Origin: Mactromeris polynyma
Taxonomy: Eukaryota; Mollusca; Bivalvia; Venerida; Mactridae
Assembly (NCBI GenBank): GCA_032209605.1
Contig: JASFXZ010000035.1
Span: 3,415,001 to 3,479,000, forward strand
Length of the DNA stretch: 64,000 nt
Direction of reading: 5' to 3'
The translations under genes were made by a program, and so were the position numbers. The notes beneath the pieces are model-generated. The model was not told the DNA's origin. It ran no database searches and saw only the letters and a list, made by a program, of their open reading frames with translations. This document shows positions 11,701 through 26,700 of the stretch, in pieces. How positions within the stretch are numbered: position 1 is the first letter of the stretch; the number at the start of each line of letters is the position of its first letter.

Positions 11701-14700
11701 ATAGACTAGCACTAGTAGGTAATGAAATAGCCAGTGGCTGTTCAAACTCCAATCAGGCCAGTAAAACTTGCCCAAATTGTCTCAAAATCGACAATTTTAT
11801 AGTAAAACTGCACAGGTACATTAATTTTATTACTTATTTATCAAATCTGGTGACGACCCTGAAAACTAGCACCAACCTAGTACTATACAAAAACATAATA
11901 CAGTGCGTTGTTAAATAATGTAATTTCTCAAAAAAAAGGAAAATTAATTTTCAAAAAAGTGAATATATCAATTAAGTAATTCAATTCATGATTATATCAT
12001 ACTATGATAAAAGGGCTTGTAGAATAACATCTGTTGGTATTCAAGTTTGCAAGCACCCAGACACATCCTGACAAGATCAGTTAAGACAATCCAACGTCAG
12101 TCTCAAATGTTGTAAACAACAAATAGTTGTTCTCTGCACATGTATTGCAAAACTTCATTATAAACCAGTGTTCAGAATTTAAAAAAAAAGAATTTAAAGA
12201 TTAATCTAAATCACATATCAGCAAATTATAGCAGATGTCTACCCAAACAAAGGCTGCAAAATATACTTTGTAAGCAGAAGTCTCTACACAGCAAACCATA
12301 CACAACGAAACCTCTAAATCCCATACATGTACCAAACCAGTCAATACGTCTACATGTGATTGGTTTATAATTATTAAATATCTAATAATAAATAATATAA
12401 CAATAAAACAAAATTTGTCATCAAATTTGAGTTTGTATCAAGGAATACATCAGTTTTTACAATGCCTGTGGCCTAATTCATAAACATATTAAACTTCTGA
12501 AACTTAAGACCATAAAATGTTAAATGTTATTGCTCCTACGTTGCTATAACAACATAGATTTTAATACAAATTGGCTAAGTTTTAAGAGGGAAAAAACAAG
12601 GATTCAGACAAAATTTCATTGGTTTAGATTTGATGGTTACTTTAATTTTTTGCAAATTTAAAGTCTAAGTCTGAGTTTTCTGACTTAAAGTCTTTGTGAA
12701 CATTGAACCTGGTTTATTGCAATATCTTGATTTCATACAGTCAATTTACCCAAATAATCTGGCTGTCGAATTCTGGTTTTTGGAGGTTTCCTTGTAGATT
12801 AAATACAAACACTCAGTAATAACACAGCATCTGTCACATATTGGTTACAGCTTATATAAAACATGGAAACAATGAGGAATCTGACATGATTTCTGGCAAG
12901 ATGACACAAAACAACACTGATGATACTGATTAAGATTTAACACAGCTGAAAACAATGAATGTATTGCTCAGGATATACCAATGGAAAACATTGGAGAGAT
13001 TGCAGATGATTACAATGTTGAAAACAATGAAATTGTTCATGATTGTGAAAATGAAATTTACCAACCAGTTAATCATACCATAAGAAAACACTGAAGATAT
13101 TCCAGAGGATAAAACAGTGTTGAAAGCAGTATCTATGGCTCATGATTCAGAAAATGAAATAATTGAACACAGAAAATGAAATGATTTAACAGTAGATCAT
13201 ATGAAAGAAAACAATCAAAAACTTTGCAGAGGATGACGATGTTGAAACCAATATAAGGAAATAACTGAGTTGTACAACATACCAAAGGAGAACATTGAAG
13301 ATATTGAAACTGATAACAGTAAAGAGACAATGATAGTTTACTTATATGATTTCAAAAAGAAAATAACTAAACATAAGATCATACCAACGAAAACTCTGAA
13401 GTCATTGCAGATGGTAACAATCTTGAAAACAAGGATGCTGTGCACTTTCATATATATCATGATAAAAACAGAGTCAGTAAAACATAGACAGAAGACTCCA
13501 CCTCTCCCCAGAGTGATACAACACCCCTATTGAACATCAGCACAAGAATATCACTTGTGTAAGCAGAACACACAGTTGAAAAGGTAGCATTTTCAGGCTA
13601 CTCCGAAAGCAAAGTGGTGATGAAACTTCACAGAAAGTGAACATATGACATTGGAAGGAAAAGAATGCATAGAATTTACTGTTAAGTAAGAGAAAACTGA
13701 CAGACAAAATGTTAGGACGACAGTTGATATACATCTGTGATTTAGAAACAAATATGCGTGAAATGAAACAAAAATGATTTTAACAAAATGGAATATGCTG
13801 GTGAAAGTAACACAAATGATTGTTGGTAGGAGTGTAGAATGTGAAAAAGTGGTAAAGGAATGGAAATATTCATCATCATCTTTAAAAGTATGAGCTACAT
13901 CTAGCAATGACCTAGCTGCATTCGAAGCTTAACTCGAGAATGCAACAGCAAGTTCAAAAAACATTACCGCAGGGCTCTAGAAATCCACTTGCCTGACATC
14001 CTGGACAAGTCTCAGGGCTCTAGAAATCCACTAGCCTGACATCCTGGACCAGTCTAATTGCTGTAAAGGGCTAGCAACAATTGAGATGGATTTAGTCCAG
14101 GACCAGTCTGTTATGCACGCCTACTTAACTGTTAATCCGTACCCTATTCTATGCTCTGACAACTAACCTCCCATGCCGGACAAGTCAAATTTAACATGTA
14201 CACTAGTCTGGGACAGGTGTATTTAAAGAAAAATTTCTAGAGCCCTGTACCTCATCAAGAAATCTATCTAGTCAATAACCATATTGTATTTACTAATCAC
14301 CATACCCCAAAAACAACACACATCTAGCTCTATCTGTTTGTTATATGTGATTAGATAAATTCATCTAACTTAAGATAATTCAAAGTAAATAAAACTAAAG
14401 ACCCCAAAACAATAGGAGAACTTCTAAGAACTAAAGCAAGTGATAATGATGATGAAATGCAGAGATAACGCAGTTACAGTTAGCATAAGTACACCACACT
14501 TTACCAACCTCGTGTTCGACACGCATTTGAAATTCTTGCTCAACATCTTGTTTCAATTTTTCTATTTCATCATCAAGCTCTGCTCTCATTCTCTCTTCAA
14601 CGTTCTTGGCGACTTCTTCAATTTCAGCTTCTTTATCTTCGATCCATTTCGATCTTTCATCGGACAGTTTCTTCTCTATTTCTTCACTTTTACTTCCTTC

Positions 14701-17700
14701 CCATTTCTCCTTTTCTTCTTTCAGTCTGTTTTCAATGTCATTTTCAATCATTTCTTTCCACTTCTGTTCCTCTTTCTGAAGTTTTTCTCCAAGTTCTTTC
14801 TCAAATCGAGACCTCCAAGTTTCCTCCTCTGTCTCCAGTTTTCGACTAAGTTCTCTGTCACTCTTCAACTGCATAAGTTCTTTCTCCTTATCTATATTCA
14901 TCTGTGTTTCATTCTCCACTTGTAGTCTTAATCTTTCAAACTCTTGCTCTCTTTCCACCTCAAACTTGGATTTCAGGTGTTCAAAATCCTCTCTAGCCTC
15001 TTTGTCAAACTTCTCACGAATTTTATCAATTTCTATTTTCATATGATTATCCAATTCTTCCTCCATGTTTTCTCTCATCTCTCTTCTTTCTTCTTCAACT
15101 CTTTTGTCAAAGTCACCTCTGAGCCATGATCTAATTCTTTCTTTCTCAGTGTCTAACTTTTTATTAAAGTCACTTTCAGATTTACGTTTCCATTTTTCTT
15201 TTTCAACTTCTAGCTTTTCCTTTAACTCCTGATCAACCATAGATCGCCAGACTTTTTTCTCAGCTTGGAATCTTTCCTGGATTTCTGCATCAAACTTGTG
15301 TTTTATTCTTTCCTTTTCTGCTTCGATTGCGAGTTTCAATTCTTCTTTACAAGCTTCTTGATGTTCTTCGATAGCTTCCAGTACCTTAGTTTCACTTTCC
15401 TGTGTAACAATTGGTGTGCAAAATATGTGGTGTTAATTTGTGCATACATTTTGTATATCTACTCTGTACTCCTAATTAAGTTTACTATATTTAAACATGA
15501 AATCTTAGAAATCTGGACTGGTTCTGAATTTATTACAAACACCAGCAATGATTTTGGGGAGGAAATGGTGGAGCAGTCGAAAGTTGCGCCAAAAAATGAT
15601 ACAGCGTTTTTTATATTTTTTTGTAATAATAGTGAGTCATAAAAAAGCATTTGACGATTTGTCCAGAATTTGGGTAATTAAGGGGTACAGATTAACCAAT
15701 TAAAAATAATGTCACAGTTTTTTTTATCACAAAAAGGAAAGTGTACTTATACAATTTTATAATTATCATGCAAAAACATCAGAACTATATAGTTGAGTAT
15801 ACACCATTAAAAACACAAACAATTCATACAAAGTTATCCAGCGATCAACATTTATAAATAAAAGTATGATAACATTTGTTTTCTGAACAAAAAATCACCA
15901 ACAAAAATTTGTAATTAGGAAATATAACCTTTATATATATAAATCTTTATCTTGCTATCGCACAAATAATAGGGGTGAGATGATACGGACGTAACGCGAT
16001 ACGATACTTATCATGATATGCCTCTCATGATATGATATGTATCACGATATATCATAATTAATTTAAGTCAAATGCTCCAAATGCCACACTTGTTAGCATT
16101 AATGTTAAGGATATATTAGCTAATGGCATTAGTTCAGAATATTTACTTCACAATACTTGTTAAGAACAAAACACAAATGAGTAAACGTGACTAAATTGCA
16201 ACGGTTTCAATGCAAACCAAATTTTAACGAGTAAAATCGTAACAAATCTCAATACTTAGTTGTCGTTCGTGTGTTGCCAAATGCTGACAGTTGTGTTTTC
16301 GGTTTCGATTTTTGCAACTTATTTATGAGTTCTCGGGCAAGTTTACACAAGAATGTGGAAGAGCGTAACATTTTTTCGTTACATTCCATGAATAAAAAAT
16401 GGCGGATCAATACATCAATTTTTCTCAAAACGTATCAATACATGTATCAAGAGAGCTTGTATCGTGATGCATCAATGGATCGATTAATCGTCTCACCCCT
16501 AACAAATAATGAGATAATTTCTTACAAAGGTAGAAATTCTGAACTTCAAAATATTCCAATAAACTATAAAAACTTCGAGTCACTGTTCTATAAATTCCAT
16601 GATAACACATGTGTTATGTCTAGCACATTTCACTATTCCAGCTAGAAGTATGCTCAATAATACATCCCCTGGGAACTCAAAACATCGACAATATATTTGA
16701 AAGGTTTTTTATAACCACAGAATTAACAACCTGCACTACTTTTTATGATGAAGTTCAAATATTTAACAAAATAGTAACCTATAATTATGAATAAGTTTAT
16801 AAATTATTCAAAGAACACTTAAAAAAATAGACTAAGGCCTAAACAATATGTTTGTTTCAGGTCTCATGCCCCAAAATGTTTTTTGGAATTTTGTTTTTAA
16901 TTTTCATATGAAGCAAGTTAAACATAGATTTAAATGAATATATGTTAAAAGACAAATCCCCTTTCCCATTTAACATGGATGATGTTTAATCAGGTGAAAA
17001 TAATGCTCTATAGCCGGAATACTCGTCAAGCGTCTAATCACTGGGCAGTAATATGAACCTAAAGAAAAATTCACACAAAGAAATTTTACCAAAAAGAAAA
17101 AAAATGTTAAGACACGAAAAAATGTTCTATGGTCGGGGCAAAAAAATAGTGGAGGTCGGGAAACCTGAAACAAACATATTTTTGTTTACGCCTAATAAAA
17201 ATTGTCATTGGATTGGAACTAATTACTGGAATGTAAGAAAGTGTATATGAATATTTAACAAACGACTAAAAGATGGGAAAATTTTACACCATGGAATGGA
17301 TACGGAATGATGATCTAAAATGATATACATGAATAATTTATACTGAATAGCCATATTAATACGAATAGCATACTGTTATACTCCTAAACAATTCTAGAAT
17401 TTGTGTAACAGACACACATGCAAACTGATAAAATGGTATTTTTCCATGTATTTTTTAATGTGTCTCTTGTTATTTTTGGCAGACTGGACGATCAAAATTT
17501 TAAAAGCTCAATTTTTTTTTTTTTTTTTTTTTCTATTTTCTACTTACGCTGTATATTATTTTCTGTACATTATACAATTATAAGATAACTGACAACTTTG
17601 CTATGTACAATTGTATTATGTAATTATGTATGTTCACTGCTTTGTAAAATACTTGAAAAATAAAAGTTATCTAAAAAAACAAAACAAAACAAAAATAAAA

Positions 17701-20700
17701 AAACAATGTGTCTCTTCAAACATTTTTACCCCTTTAACATGGTATTGTCCAAATAACTTTCATTGCTTCAGCACAGTGCCAAAACATCATTCTGAACACT
17801 TTCAGAATACAATTACTTGAGACAGGGAGCAGAACTATTTTTTAAAACTAAATTCTATAAATCTTCATCTTTCACACTGTGATTGGTTGAATATAACCAT
17901 GTGACCCGGTTACCATAGAGATATTATAGACTGGCTTACCTGCTGCATTTTTTCTTTCTCTGTTTCCAGTTTTTGTACCAGTCTAGTTTCTACTTCATTC
18001 TCAACTTTCTGTTCAAGATCCTGTAAAATTAAACAAAAATATTTTACAAAGCACCAGTTTCAATTACTATTTTACTAACGATAGATTTGGAAACTTTGTG
18101 TAATCCTACTCGGTATCACCAGTATTCTTTTGGACTCGTCTGAATTCATGTCATTTCAGAAGAAAAAGAATTGATCGTCACCGTTAATAATAATCAACTA
18201 AATATAATAAAAATGAAAATTAGTGTTTTAAAAAATTAACATTCAGTTTGATTGAACTATTCCTTCATTTCTTTGTTTTTTACACCCCAAAAGGAAAAAA
18301 TGAAGTGTATATTCCTTTAAACTGAACAATTAGCACACTAGCCACAAGGATAAAAGACAAAAATGAACTTCCAGATGAGGACATTTCAAGAAGAGCCTTC
18401 CAAACATCTTCTCCCATAGTGAAAAAGATCAATGTTTACCACTGGGAATACACGACCCAATAACAACTATAAAAAAAACAATTCCTGGGTTGGGAATATC
18501 AAATAATGCAAAATCCAAGAGAAACAAGTAATCCTACCTCTCTGACTTTCTTCACTTCTACAGGAAGATCCCTATTCTTCCAGTTCTCTTTCTCCTTGAT
18601 TAACGTCTGCTCCATCAGTTTCATCCATTTCCTTCGTTCCTTCTCAATCTCCTCAGGTAGATCACAGTTCTTCCAGTTATTTCTTTCCTCCCTCATTCTT
18701 CCCTCCACCTCAACGAACCATTTCTCCTGAAGTGTGTAATATATAGGCAAACTGAATGCAAAATTTCAAAATCTGCTGAAAAATCAGCAAGGGGTCCAGC
18801 AAATTTTGAGCATCAAATCCACGGATTTCCGAGAATTTGCGGAAAATTTTCATGCCTGAATATAACAACATTCTAAATCACAGAACAAGAAAGCAGCAGT
18901 ACCATGAAAAAAATATGGTCTTTTAGTATTAAATGGCTATTCAAATACACAAGTGGACTAACCATTTAACAACAGTTAATAAGTGTTGAAGATATAGAAT
19001 TGTTTTACATACAACTATGCCAACACAAACCTTTTCCTTATCCATCTCGTGCGCAAGCTCCGTTTTTCTCCATTCTTCTTTTTCTTTATTCAATCTGTCT
19101 TCCATTTCTTGTTTCCATTTGTTCTTCTCTCGTTCCAATGCTGCAGGTATAGCTTGACTGGTCAACGATTGTTTCTCATGAGCTAACCGTTGTTCGTATT
19201 CACGCATTAGGTTCAATTTCTCTGTTTCCAGTTCTGTACATCTCCAGTTCTCCTTAAAGTAACAGTATGGTTCAGAATTACAGAAAATGTTAAAATTGTG
19301 AATCTTCAAAAAAGCCACACCAATGTCATGTAAGTACCTTCAAATGTTTGTCAATTAGTCAAAACATAAATATCTTTTCTGCATTAGCAAATAACAAAGA
19401 CATGTAAGTGATATAAATGTGCCAAACTTTAAACAATAAGACAGACCTATTTTCTCATTATCATTACCACAGTTCAAAGACCTTACAATTGCTTTTTTGA
19501 TAATAGATAAATACAACAATGTTTAAACAGACATCGGACAACCTTCCCTCCATCAGAGGTGTTACCCAAGTCAACTTCAGTCAAGACACTGAAGATATCA
19601 TAGAAGTAACCAAGCAGACAAAAGCACATTAGAAGCTAATTATTGAAGACTGACTTGACGACACTTGAACAATAAGAAGTCAACTTAAATCCTTCGAAAA
19701 TCATAAATCTACATGTAATAAAAAATACCTTTTCCAGCCTCAAATTTTCTTCTGATTCCATTCTCCATTTCCGTTTGGCTGGTTCTAGCATATTTTTAAA
19801 CCAAGATTCTTTTTCTTGCACCAACTTTATCTCCCAGTCTGACGCCCACTTAAGTTTCTCTGTTTCCAGTTCAAACTCTCTCCAACTTTCTTTCTCCTCT
19901 TCTAACCTCTGTTCCAATTCCTTTGCCCATTTCTGCCTTTCAGTCTCCATTTCTGAAATGCAAGAGAGATTAAGTTGTTACAGGTAACGCCACATACAAA
20001 AAACTAGGCCTCCCCATACTGAACCCAGGGAAACAATAGTCTACAAAATATTTGGGACCGAGAAGGTGCAAAGGTAAACATGTATGGGAATATGGGAGCA
20101 AGGAATGGTCTGGGTGACCAACAAAAACAACTATGGAGAATTTAGGGGACAACAAGGGAGAAAAGGGTTGAATGGATGGGATACATCACTGAACAAAGCA
20201 CCATTCTGATTGGGCCACAATTACTTTTGCTTTCATTGGGTTTTATGCCGTTTTTCATCATTTTTCAGTCATATATACGGTGCCCAGTTGACCTAACTGA
20301 TTTTCTGGATTTAATTATCAACCAGTTCTAATTTGCTCTTCTGCAATCAACTGACAACATCTCTACATATGAAGGACATGACCGTAGTCAATGCTACGGA
20401 AGAACATAACCTGCCCAACTTCGGAATCGAACCCGGATGTGCCATGTGACTGTCTAGGGCTCTACCAACTGAGCTAGCCGGACTGGCTTGACACAATTAG
20501 TAAATATGACACATTATAATATAATATACTAAATCCTTTCACTTTGTACCACATAGTTTTTACTTAAATGCCATTTTCATCGACAGGATTTCAGATATTC
20601 AGCAAGGTCAAAATGGATGTAATAGGAATATTGAATGATATTTCAACTTAAATTTTTGCAAGGTATTAACATATTAATGTCTAATAAGGTAAGTGCTAAG

Positions 20701-23700
20701 ATTAAACACACACCTGTTTGTCTCCATGTCTCTTTCTCAGTATCAAGTCTAGCATTAATCTCCTCTTCTTTCAGTGTATCCCAATTCTTTCTTTCGTCAT
20801 CAAGTTGACTCATGCTGTCACTCTGCCATAATATCTTTGCTGAAAATTGCAGGTAAATAGTAATTAATATTTATATTTACTCTTTCTTGGTCTAAACACC
20901 ATATACTCTAAACCAATTTTCTTTCGTGAATAAAATATTTTGTGTTTCACCGACTCCCGGTATTTTCACAGATATTTAAATACGCATATTGTAAACACCC
21001 ATGAATTCCGCTAATATATATTATCACATCAGTATAGATCTGTCTATGCAACTATGAAATTGCCCCCTATATCTAGAAGATTCCACTTCGTGTAACAATT
21101 GGGTCATCTTATCCAGACACAGCCATCGTGATACAATTCATACCAGGACACTTGTTTATATGGGTAGGAAATGCTCCATTTATTTGTATTATATGCATGT
21201 TTAATTAATAGGGTTTAGCAATTACCAGCTAATTATGCAGAACATTAGTGTGGTATTTACTGATTTATTTGTATGAACAAATGTAAGTCTTTAACTCTGC
21301 TAATTTAAAGTGTAAAATATAAATATTTAACTCTGCTGATTTCAGTTCCATGTTATAAGACACCATGTTGAATTGGAAAGCAAAATGGCGCACTGTAATG
21401 TAACAAAGACAGGAATGGCTTTGTGAATCAAACTGTTTCAAATATACCATGATACAGTCACATAGGATACAGTCACATAGGATACAGTCACATAGGATAC
21501 AGTCACATAGGAAGGATACAGTCACATAGGATACAGTCACATAGGATACAGTCACATAGGATACAGTCACATAGGATACAGTCATCCCCTTAATTAATAC
21601 AAACTTGAAAGTGCAGGATATGGGCCACAGTTCCGTGCAATGGCAGCCCCATCTCATTGTTGTTGGAAAACCAATCCATGCTCACAGAAAAATTCTTATC
21701 ATTTAGTAATCTGTTATGAACCAATATAATCTAACCTTCTTCCAATCGTTATCAGATTAAAATTCAAAATCATGTTGTTTACAAACCAATCAAACTCACC
21801 TTCTTCTAATCGTTCCTCAAGTTTGGATTCAATATCGTCCTCCATTTTGAGTCTCATCTCAGTCTCCGCTAGACGTACGGCATTATCAATAGCCGCCTGT
21901 CTCGTCGCCCGATGTTCCTCTAACCACATAACCTTCGACATTGCTACCTGAATAACACAACATTGTACATATAGGATAATGATAAATATATCTATCTGAT
22001 ATCTGATGAATGGATTGGTTTACTACATCAAATGGTAACCTGTGTGAACGCAATGTTGATGATGAATATCACTACAATGTCCTTAGACCTTTGATTAAAC
22101 ACTCCATGGACCCCATTACTTCCCATGGAACCCCTTTTGAAATAAGCATTTAGTTATAATGGGCTATCCATAGATAATAACAGCATATTGTGTAGTCTGT
22201 TTATATTTACTTGAGAATGGTTCTAAACAAACTGAGCTGATCAGCCAATGAAAACTGTTTTACAAACAACTGACCAATAGAAATTGAGTACACAGTAATG
22301 TAATTCTCATAGTATACTCTCTCCGACTTCACTAACCCATATTGAAGGTACAGACACACCTTGCTTAATATTTGTGTAAAGTTCCACTACAATCTGTTGA
22401 ACTTTTTAAATGTGATACTGTCGGACCTCGTTTATTCAACAAACTTCTATCCAAATATTTTGTATCATCCGAAATGTAAATATCATGTCCCCATACCTTC
22501 TTAGACACTTCAAATTGAAACTGGCTATTCAAAACCAGGTATTATTCAAAAAAATATTTCCAACCCCATGAATTTGAGGTTCGACAGTAGCTGAGACATG
22601 AAGTGTGGCATACGGACGTATGGACACATTATTCAACAAACGTGACAGTACAATCACTACACGCCTCCTTTCTAGGGGCATAAAACATAATACAAAATAA
22701 TTAAAAAAGCCTTGCATATATGGAAAATAAAATGCGTTAACAATTTTCATACAATAGACAAACATACAAGAAAATGGTCCAAGAACGCCACAAGATGTCT
22801 GTTTCGCTCAGATGGTACTACTCTAGAATTTGTCTTGGAATCGTCAATTTGTTTCTCCATAATACACTACTGGTCTTAAAATGTTGGTAGTTCAAATGAG
22901 ATGAATGGTTTAATGTGAAACTTGAATGTCACTTAACACATATTACATGATATCACTTTCACGAGATTTTTTCAATGGAACCTCATCATGTTATGATGTT
23001 TGAATAATATACACAGCAAGTGTAATAAAAACAATTAAAATTATTGAATAATTTACCACAAAGAAATTCCATAACGCTTATTAAGAAGAATTTACTCTTT
23101 TGTAATGAAACTTTGTGCAAACAAAACCAGACTATCACCTTCTTCATGTTAGTACAACTAGATGTTAGTTCCGCTCACAGCCCTCAGTATATTCTGTGTA
23201 CGTAAACACACCTTGGGTCAATATGCACAATTAACTTCCAATAGACGAAATGCAGAATTTGCTAAAAACGGGCTTTTACCAGCGGTAAATTAATTTAATT
23301 TCACATCCATTGAAGTTCAGTTACACGTATAACTCTTGTCTTTGTTTCCAATGCAAGTCGAGCACAATGTTAACAGGAACATTGTTGTTTGTAATGCAGG
23401 ATTAGTGGGAAATACCAATACCAATCTAGAGAATATCTATTCTACATCAGTACAGGAAAAAGCAATAATCGAATGCAACCTTGAATAATAATCAAACATA
23501 TGTAAAAACCGTTACACACATCAGTAAATTAAATACTTGATATCTTTGAATGGCAGTAAAATCATGTCTGTTCCATTTTTCAATCTCACTCGGACGTTTA
23601 TTAATATTTCCTTTACATGTTTCAATTCATATATAACCTCATTCCTACTATCACTTTAGATAACTCCTTAAATAAATAGGTAAAAAAACAGTATTTCACA

Positions 23701-26700
23701 AATTTATTCCTTGACAATATATCATCAAAGAATTTCAAAACAATATTTTACGCAATTACACTACTTGTAATATAAGCCACAACTAAACGGGCTATAGAAA
23801 TATTATTTCATTAAGACTTTACACAGTCAATTCAGCTCCTATTAAAAATCAATTAAAAATTCTTTAAGAATGTGAGACATTATCTCCGTCTATTGTCTAA
23901 TTACTCCATAAATTAAATACAATAGTTCGATAAGATTGTAACGCATTCTTTGCCCGACTCAATCGTACACAGTTCTCAATTCAGCATACAATATTTATTC
24001 AGATCTTTTATCTATCTGAAGAGCATCAATTATAAGATAAACACATCTATCTATCAATGGTTTAAAATCAATGCCAAAATACCTTTCTACAGTTTCAAAT
24101 TGATTTGATTTTTGAAAAAGATATACTAGCACCGAGCGTTATAGCCACCATGATCAGTTTTCAGACTACTATACATTGGCGATGGTTAGTGAGGGATGAT
24201 TTCATATCATTTCAAGATACAGAATTTTTTTCTGATTATATAAAGTTGGGTCCAGTAGAGGGACTCATTCCCAATCCAAACTTGAACAATTCAGCATTGA
24301 TTATTGATAGGTTTTAAGTTTGACCTTGAAAAAAGTATTATCAAGTTAGTATAGAGATCTGTAATGTAAAGCAAGATATGTACAAAGGCTTGGTCCACTG
24401 GGCACTGGCTCTTATTCTACAATGTGACAACATTCATTGAATGTTAGGCAATAAAATGTGTCAACTTAAGACCCCAATCACACTGAGCCTAATTTTGAGT
24501 GCGAGAATGCAGTACGAAGTTAATAATAATAATATTTGGTAATTTGTACTTACTTCCTAGTGGGTCGTATTAATTTGGCATATTTGTGTGAATTGAGAGA
24601 GTTCATATTAATTTGGCTTCGTATTCATGTTGCATTCGTATCGCATTCTTGATATAATTGCAACGGTATGTGGAGGTTCTTACTGCTGTCTTAAAGCTTT
24701 CGGGTTGTATCAAAAGTTTCGAAAAACATTGTGCGAGTTCGCAGGACTTTACATTCGCAACAATTCGTGGACATTTCTACGGCATTCGTCTTAGTGTGAC
24801 TGGACCAGAAGCCATAAAAATCGGCTATTGAATTTGGTACAATATATGTTCTCATCTCTAGTTTAAAGGAGTTATTACAGGAATGCAGAATATCTAAGAC
24901 AAAGGCGTGGCATACCAATGAAGAAAAGGTCACATAATCTAGCAAACTATAATATGATACTACCGGTATTTAAGTATAACCAAGATTAACACACATAATT
25001 GGTGTCTTAATCAGATAAGTATTCAATCCACAGCTATCAGTCATCAAAGTTTGGCTGGAGGAACTTATATTCTCTATATAAAATGGCTGGACACTATAGG
25101 GCCGCATGTAAGCCTATGACTGCTGTCTACCGACTATACTTCATGACGAATATTTTGACGAAAAATCGAAACTATCTACCTTTAAATTTTAAGTCATTCA
25201 GGGTTTACTTTGGCTATTTTGGGAAGATGATCCTTACCCTTCAAAAAGGGAATGTTTGCGTGTTAAACTTAGAAATTGAAAAAAAGACTAGCAAATTACA
25301 GCAAAATATTAGGAATAAAAGTAAAGGATGTAGTGATTAATTAATCAACAATTGCTATTGATATAAACTGCCTGTGAGAGAAAAGCCTCTAACTTTGTCA
25401 ATTTTTAGCTAAATTGAACCAAAAAATTTCCACAGATATTTTGGGAATTTTTACATCCAAATTGGGAAAAATCTATACTTTTTGGTATTGGGAATATAGC
25501 TGAATAACGGCTAAAAAAACAGCTGAAAAAACCCTGTCATTCTACCTGGTATATGGCATCATCATCGTCACAAGAACTGTCAGAATTATTTCTGGCTTCC
25601 ATTCCAATCTTAAATCATTCAATATTCACTCCTACACTTCCATCTTACTCCGTTGTCAGAGTCTCAGAAAGTCACCAAACATCCCATTTATCTATGCCAC
25701 TAAGATCTCCAACCAACTGTTGCACAATTTATAACCCCACACATCTCATGCACATTGTAACACAAAGCTTAAATGACCACTCTTGCCTGTTATAGCAGAT
25801 TTCCATGACAAAATATGAACCAAAATCCGTATTAAACAGCTAATATAATATACAGTTTTATAAGTTAAGGTCAATAGGAGTGTATTACTAACACTGGTCA
25901 AATATATCCCAACTATTACAACGTCCACTATGAATGTGACTTGATTACACAACTGCGCCAAAGTAGGAATATTTATCCATGACAAATATTTATTTCAATT
26001 TATATAAAATATACGCGATCCGAGAAATCATATCTCAAAACATACATAACATGTAAAAATTAATTTTGAAGATTTAAAATTATATCTAAAATATAATTCT
26101 TCGAGTCCAGATATCATAATATGTCAAAACATGTTTACATTGTCGGTGCCGAAGAACAAAGGCATAGCAAGATATTATTAAATATCATCAAATCATATAA
26201 CATAATGGGTGTATATATTATTGTAGACACTGGCTGATCATTTGATAACGGAACAATGTGGTTTGATTCAGTACTTAAAGCAAGTGTATACATGTATGTA
26301 TATAATTAGCCTATATAAAGTATTAATATGAATTATGATCGAAGAATTTGATGCATATATATATATGTTTGTTTTCATAACACAGTAAAACCTCACTTAA
26401 AGACCACCTCCATAATAAGACCACCTCTAAATTAATAACAAAATGTTCAAGTCCATTTTTGACTGTTTTGAACTTTATTCAACCTCAACATTAAAACCAC
26501 CTCCATATTTAGACTAGTTTCAAGGGTCCCAATGGTGGTCTTATTATTGAGGTTTTACTGTATTTTTTACTGAATGAAGGTCAATATTAGAGCTGTCATT
26601 GATTCTGCACTAGACATATCGACGAAATATTGGATGAGAAATATCAACGATACATCAATATATCAAGTATCATTTACTAAATGCCATTGCCATTCATGAC

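Larger units (their letters stand above)
9850..14508. other. 4.7-kb CEP152 intron 22
   Basis: AT-rich intron. It contains a short pogo-like copy (11538-11680), a TIR-like element with GCAAATTTAAAGTCTAAGTC near 12470-12730, degenerate coding-like repeats (12960-13470) and an element with CAGGGCTCTAGAAAT ends (13970-14247). No exon in phase with CEP152 was found here. Confidence 0.6.
18021..19728. other. Short CEP152 introns 18-20
   Basis: The non-exonic parts of this interval are AT-rich and show no repeat, exon or RNA gene that I recognise. Confidence 0.4.

Noticed and set aside
14495..14508. Alternative donor GTAAAG for CEP152 exon 22
   Set aside because: It matches consensus better than GTTGGT but leaves phase 1, which does not join exon 23 in the frame that matches human CEP152.
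14440..14925. 161-codon Phe/Ser/Leu-rich plus-strand ORF resembling a membrane protein
   Set aside because: It is antisense to the coiled-coil exon 22; apparent hydrophobicity comes from complementing GAA/AAG codons.
20410..20488. Possible tRNA gene on the minus strand
   Set aside because: A and B boxes are excellent but the head continues into a SINE body with the GTTGAAAAACGGC-type tail shared by other copies.
21451..21584. CRISPR-like array
   Set aside because: Units are contiguous with no spacers and the context is a eukaryotic intron. The same applies to the 37-, 42- and 61-bp arrays.
24105..25795. Small plus-strand ORFs at 24105-24317 and 25553-25795 as intron-nested genes
   Set aside because: Short, without domain, splice structure or coding texture.
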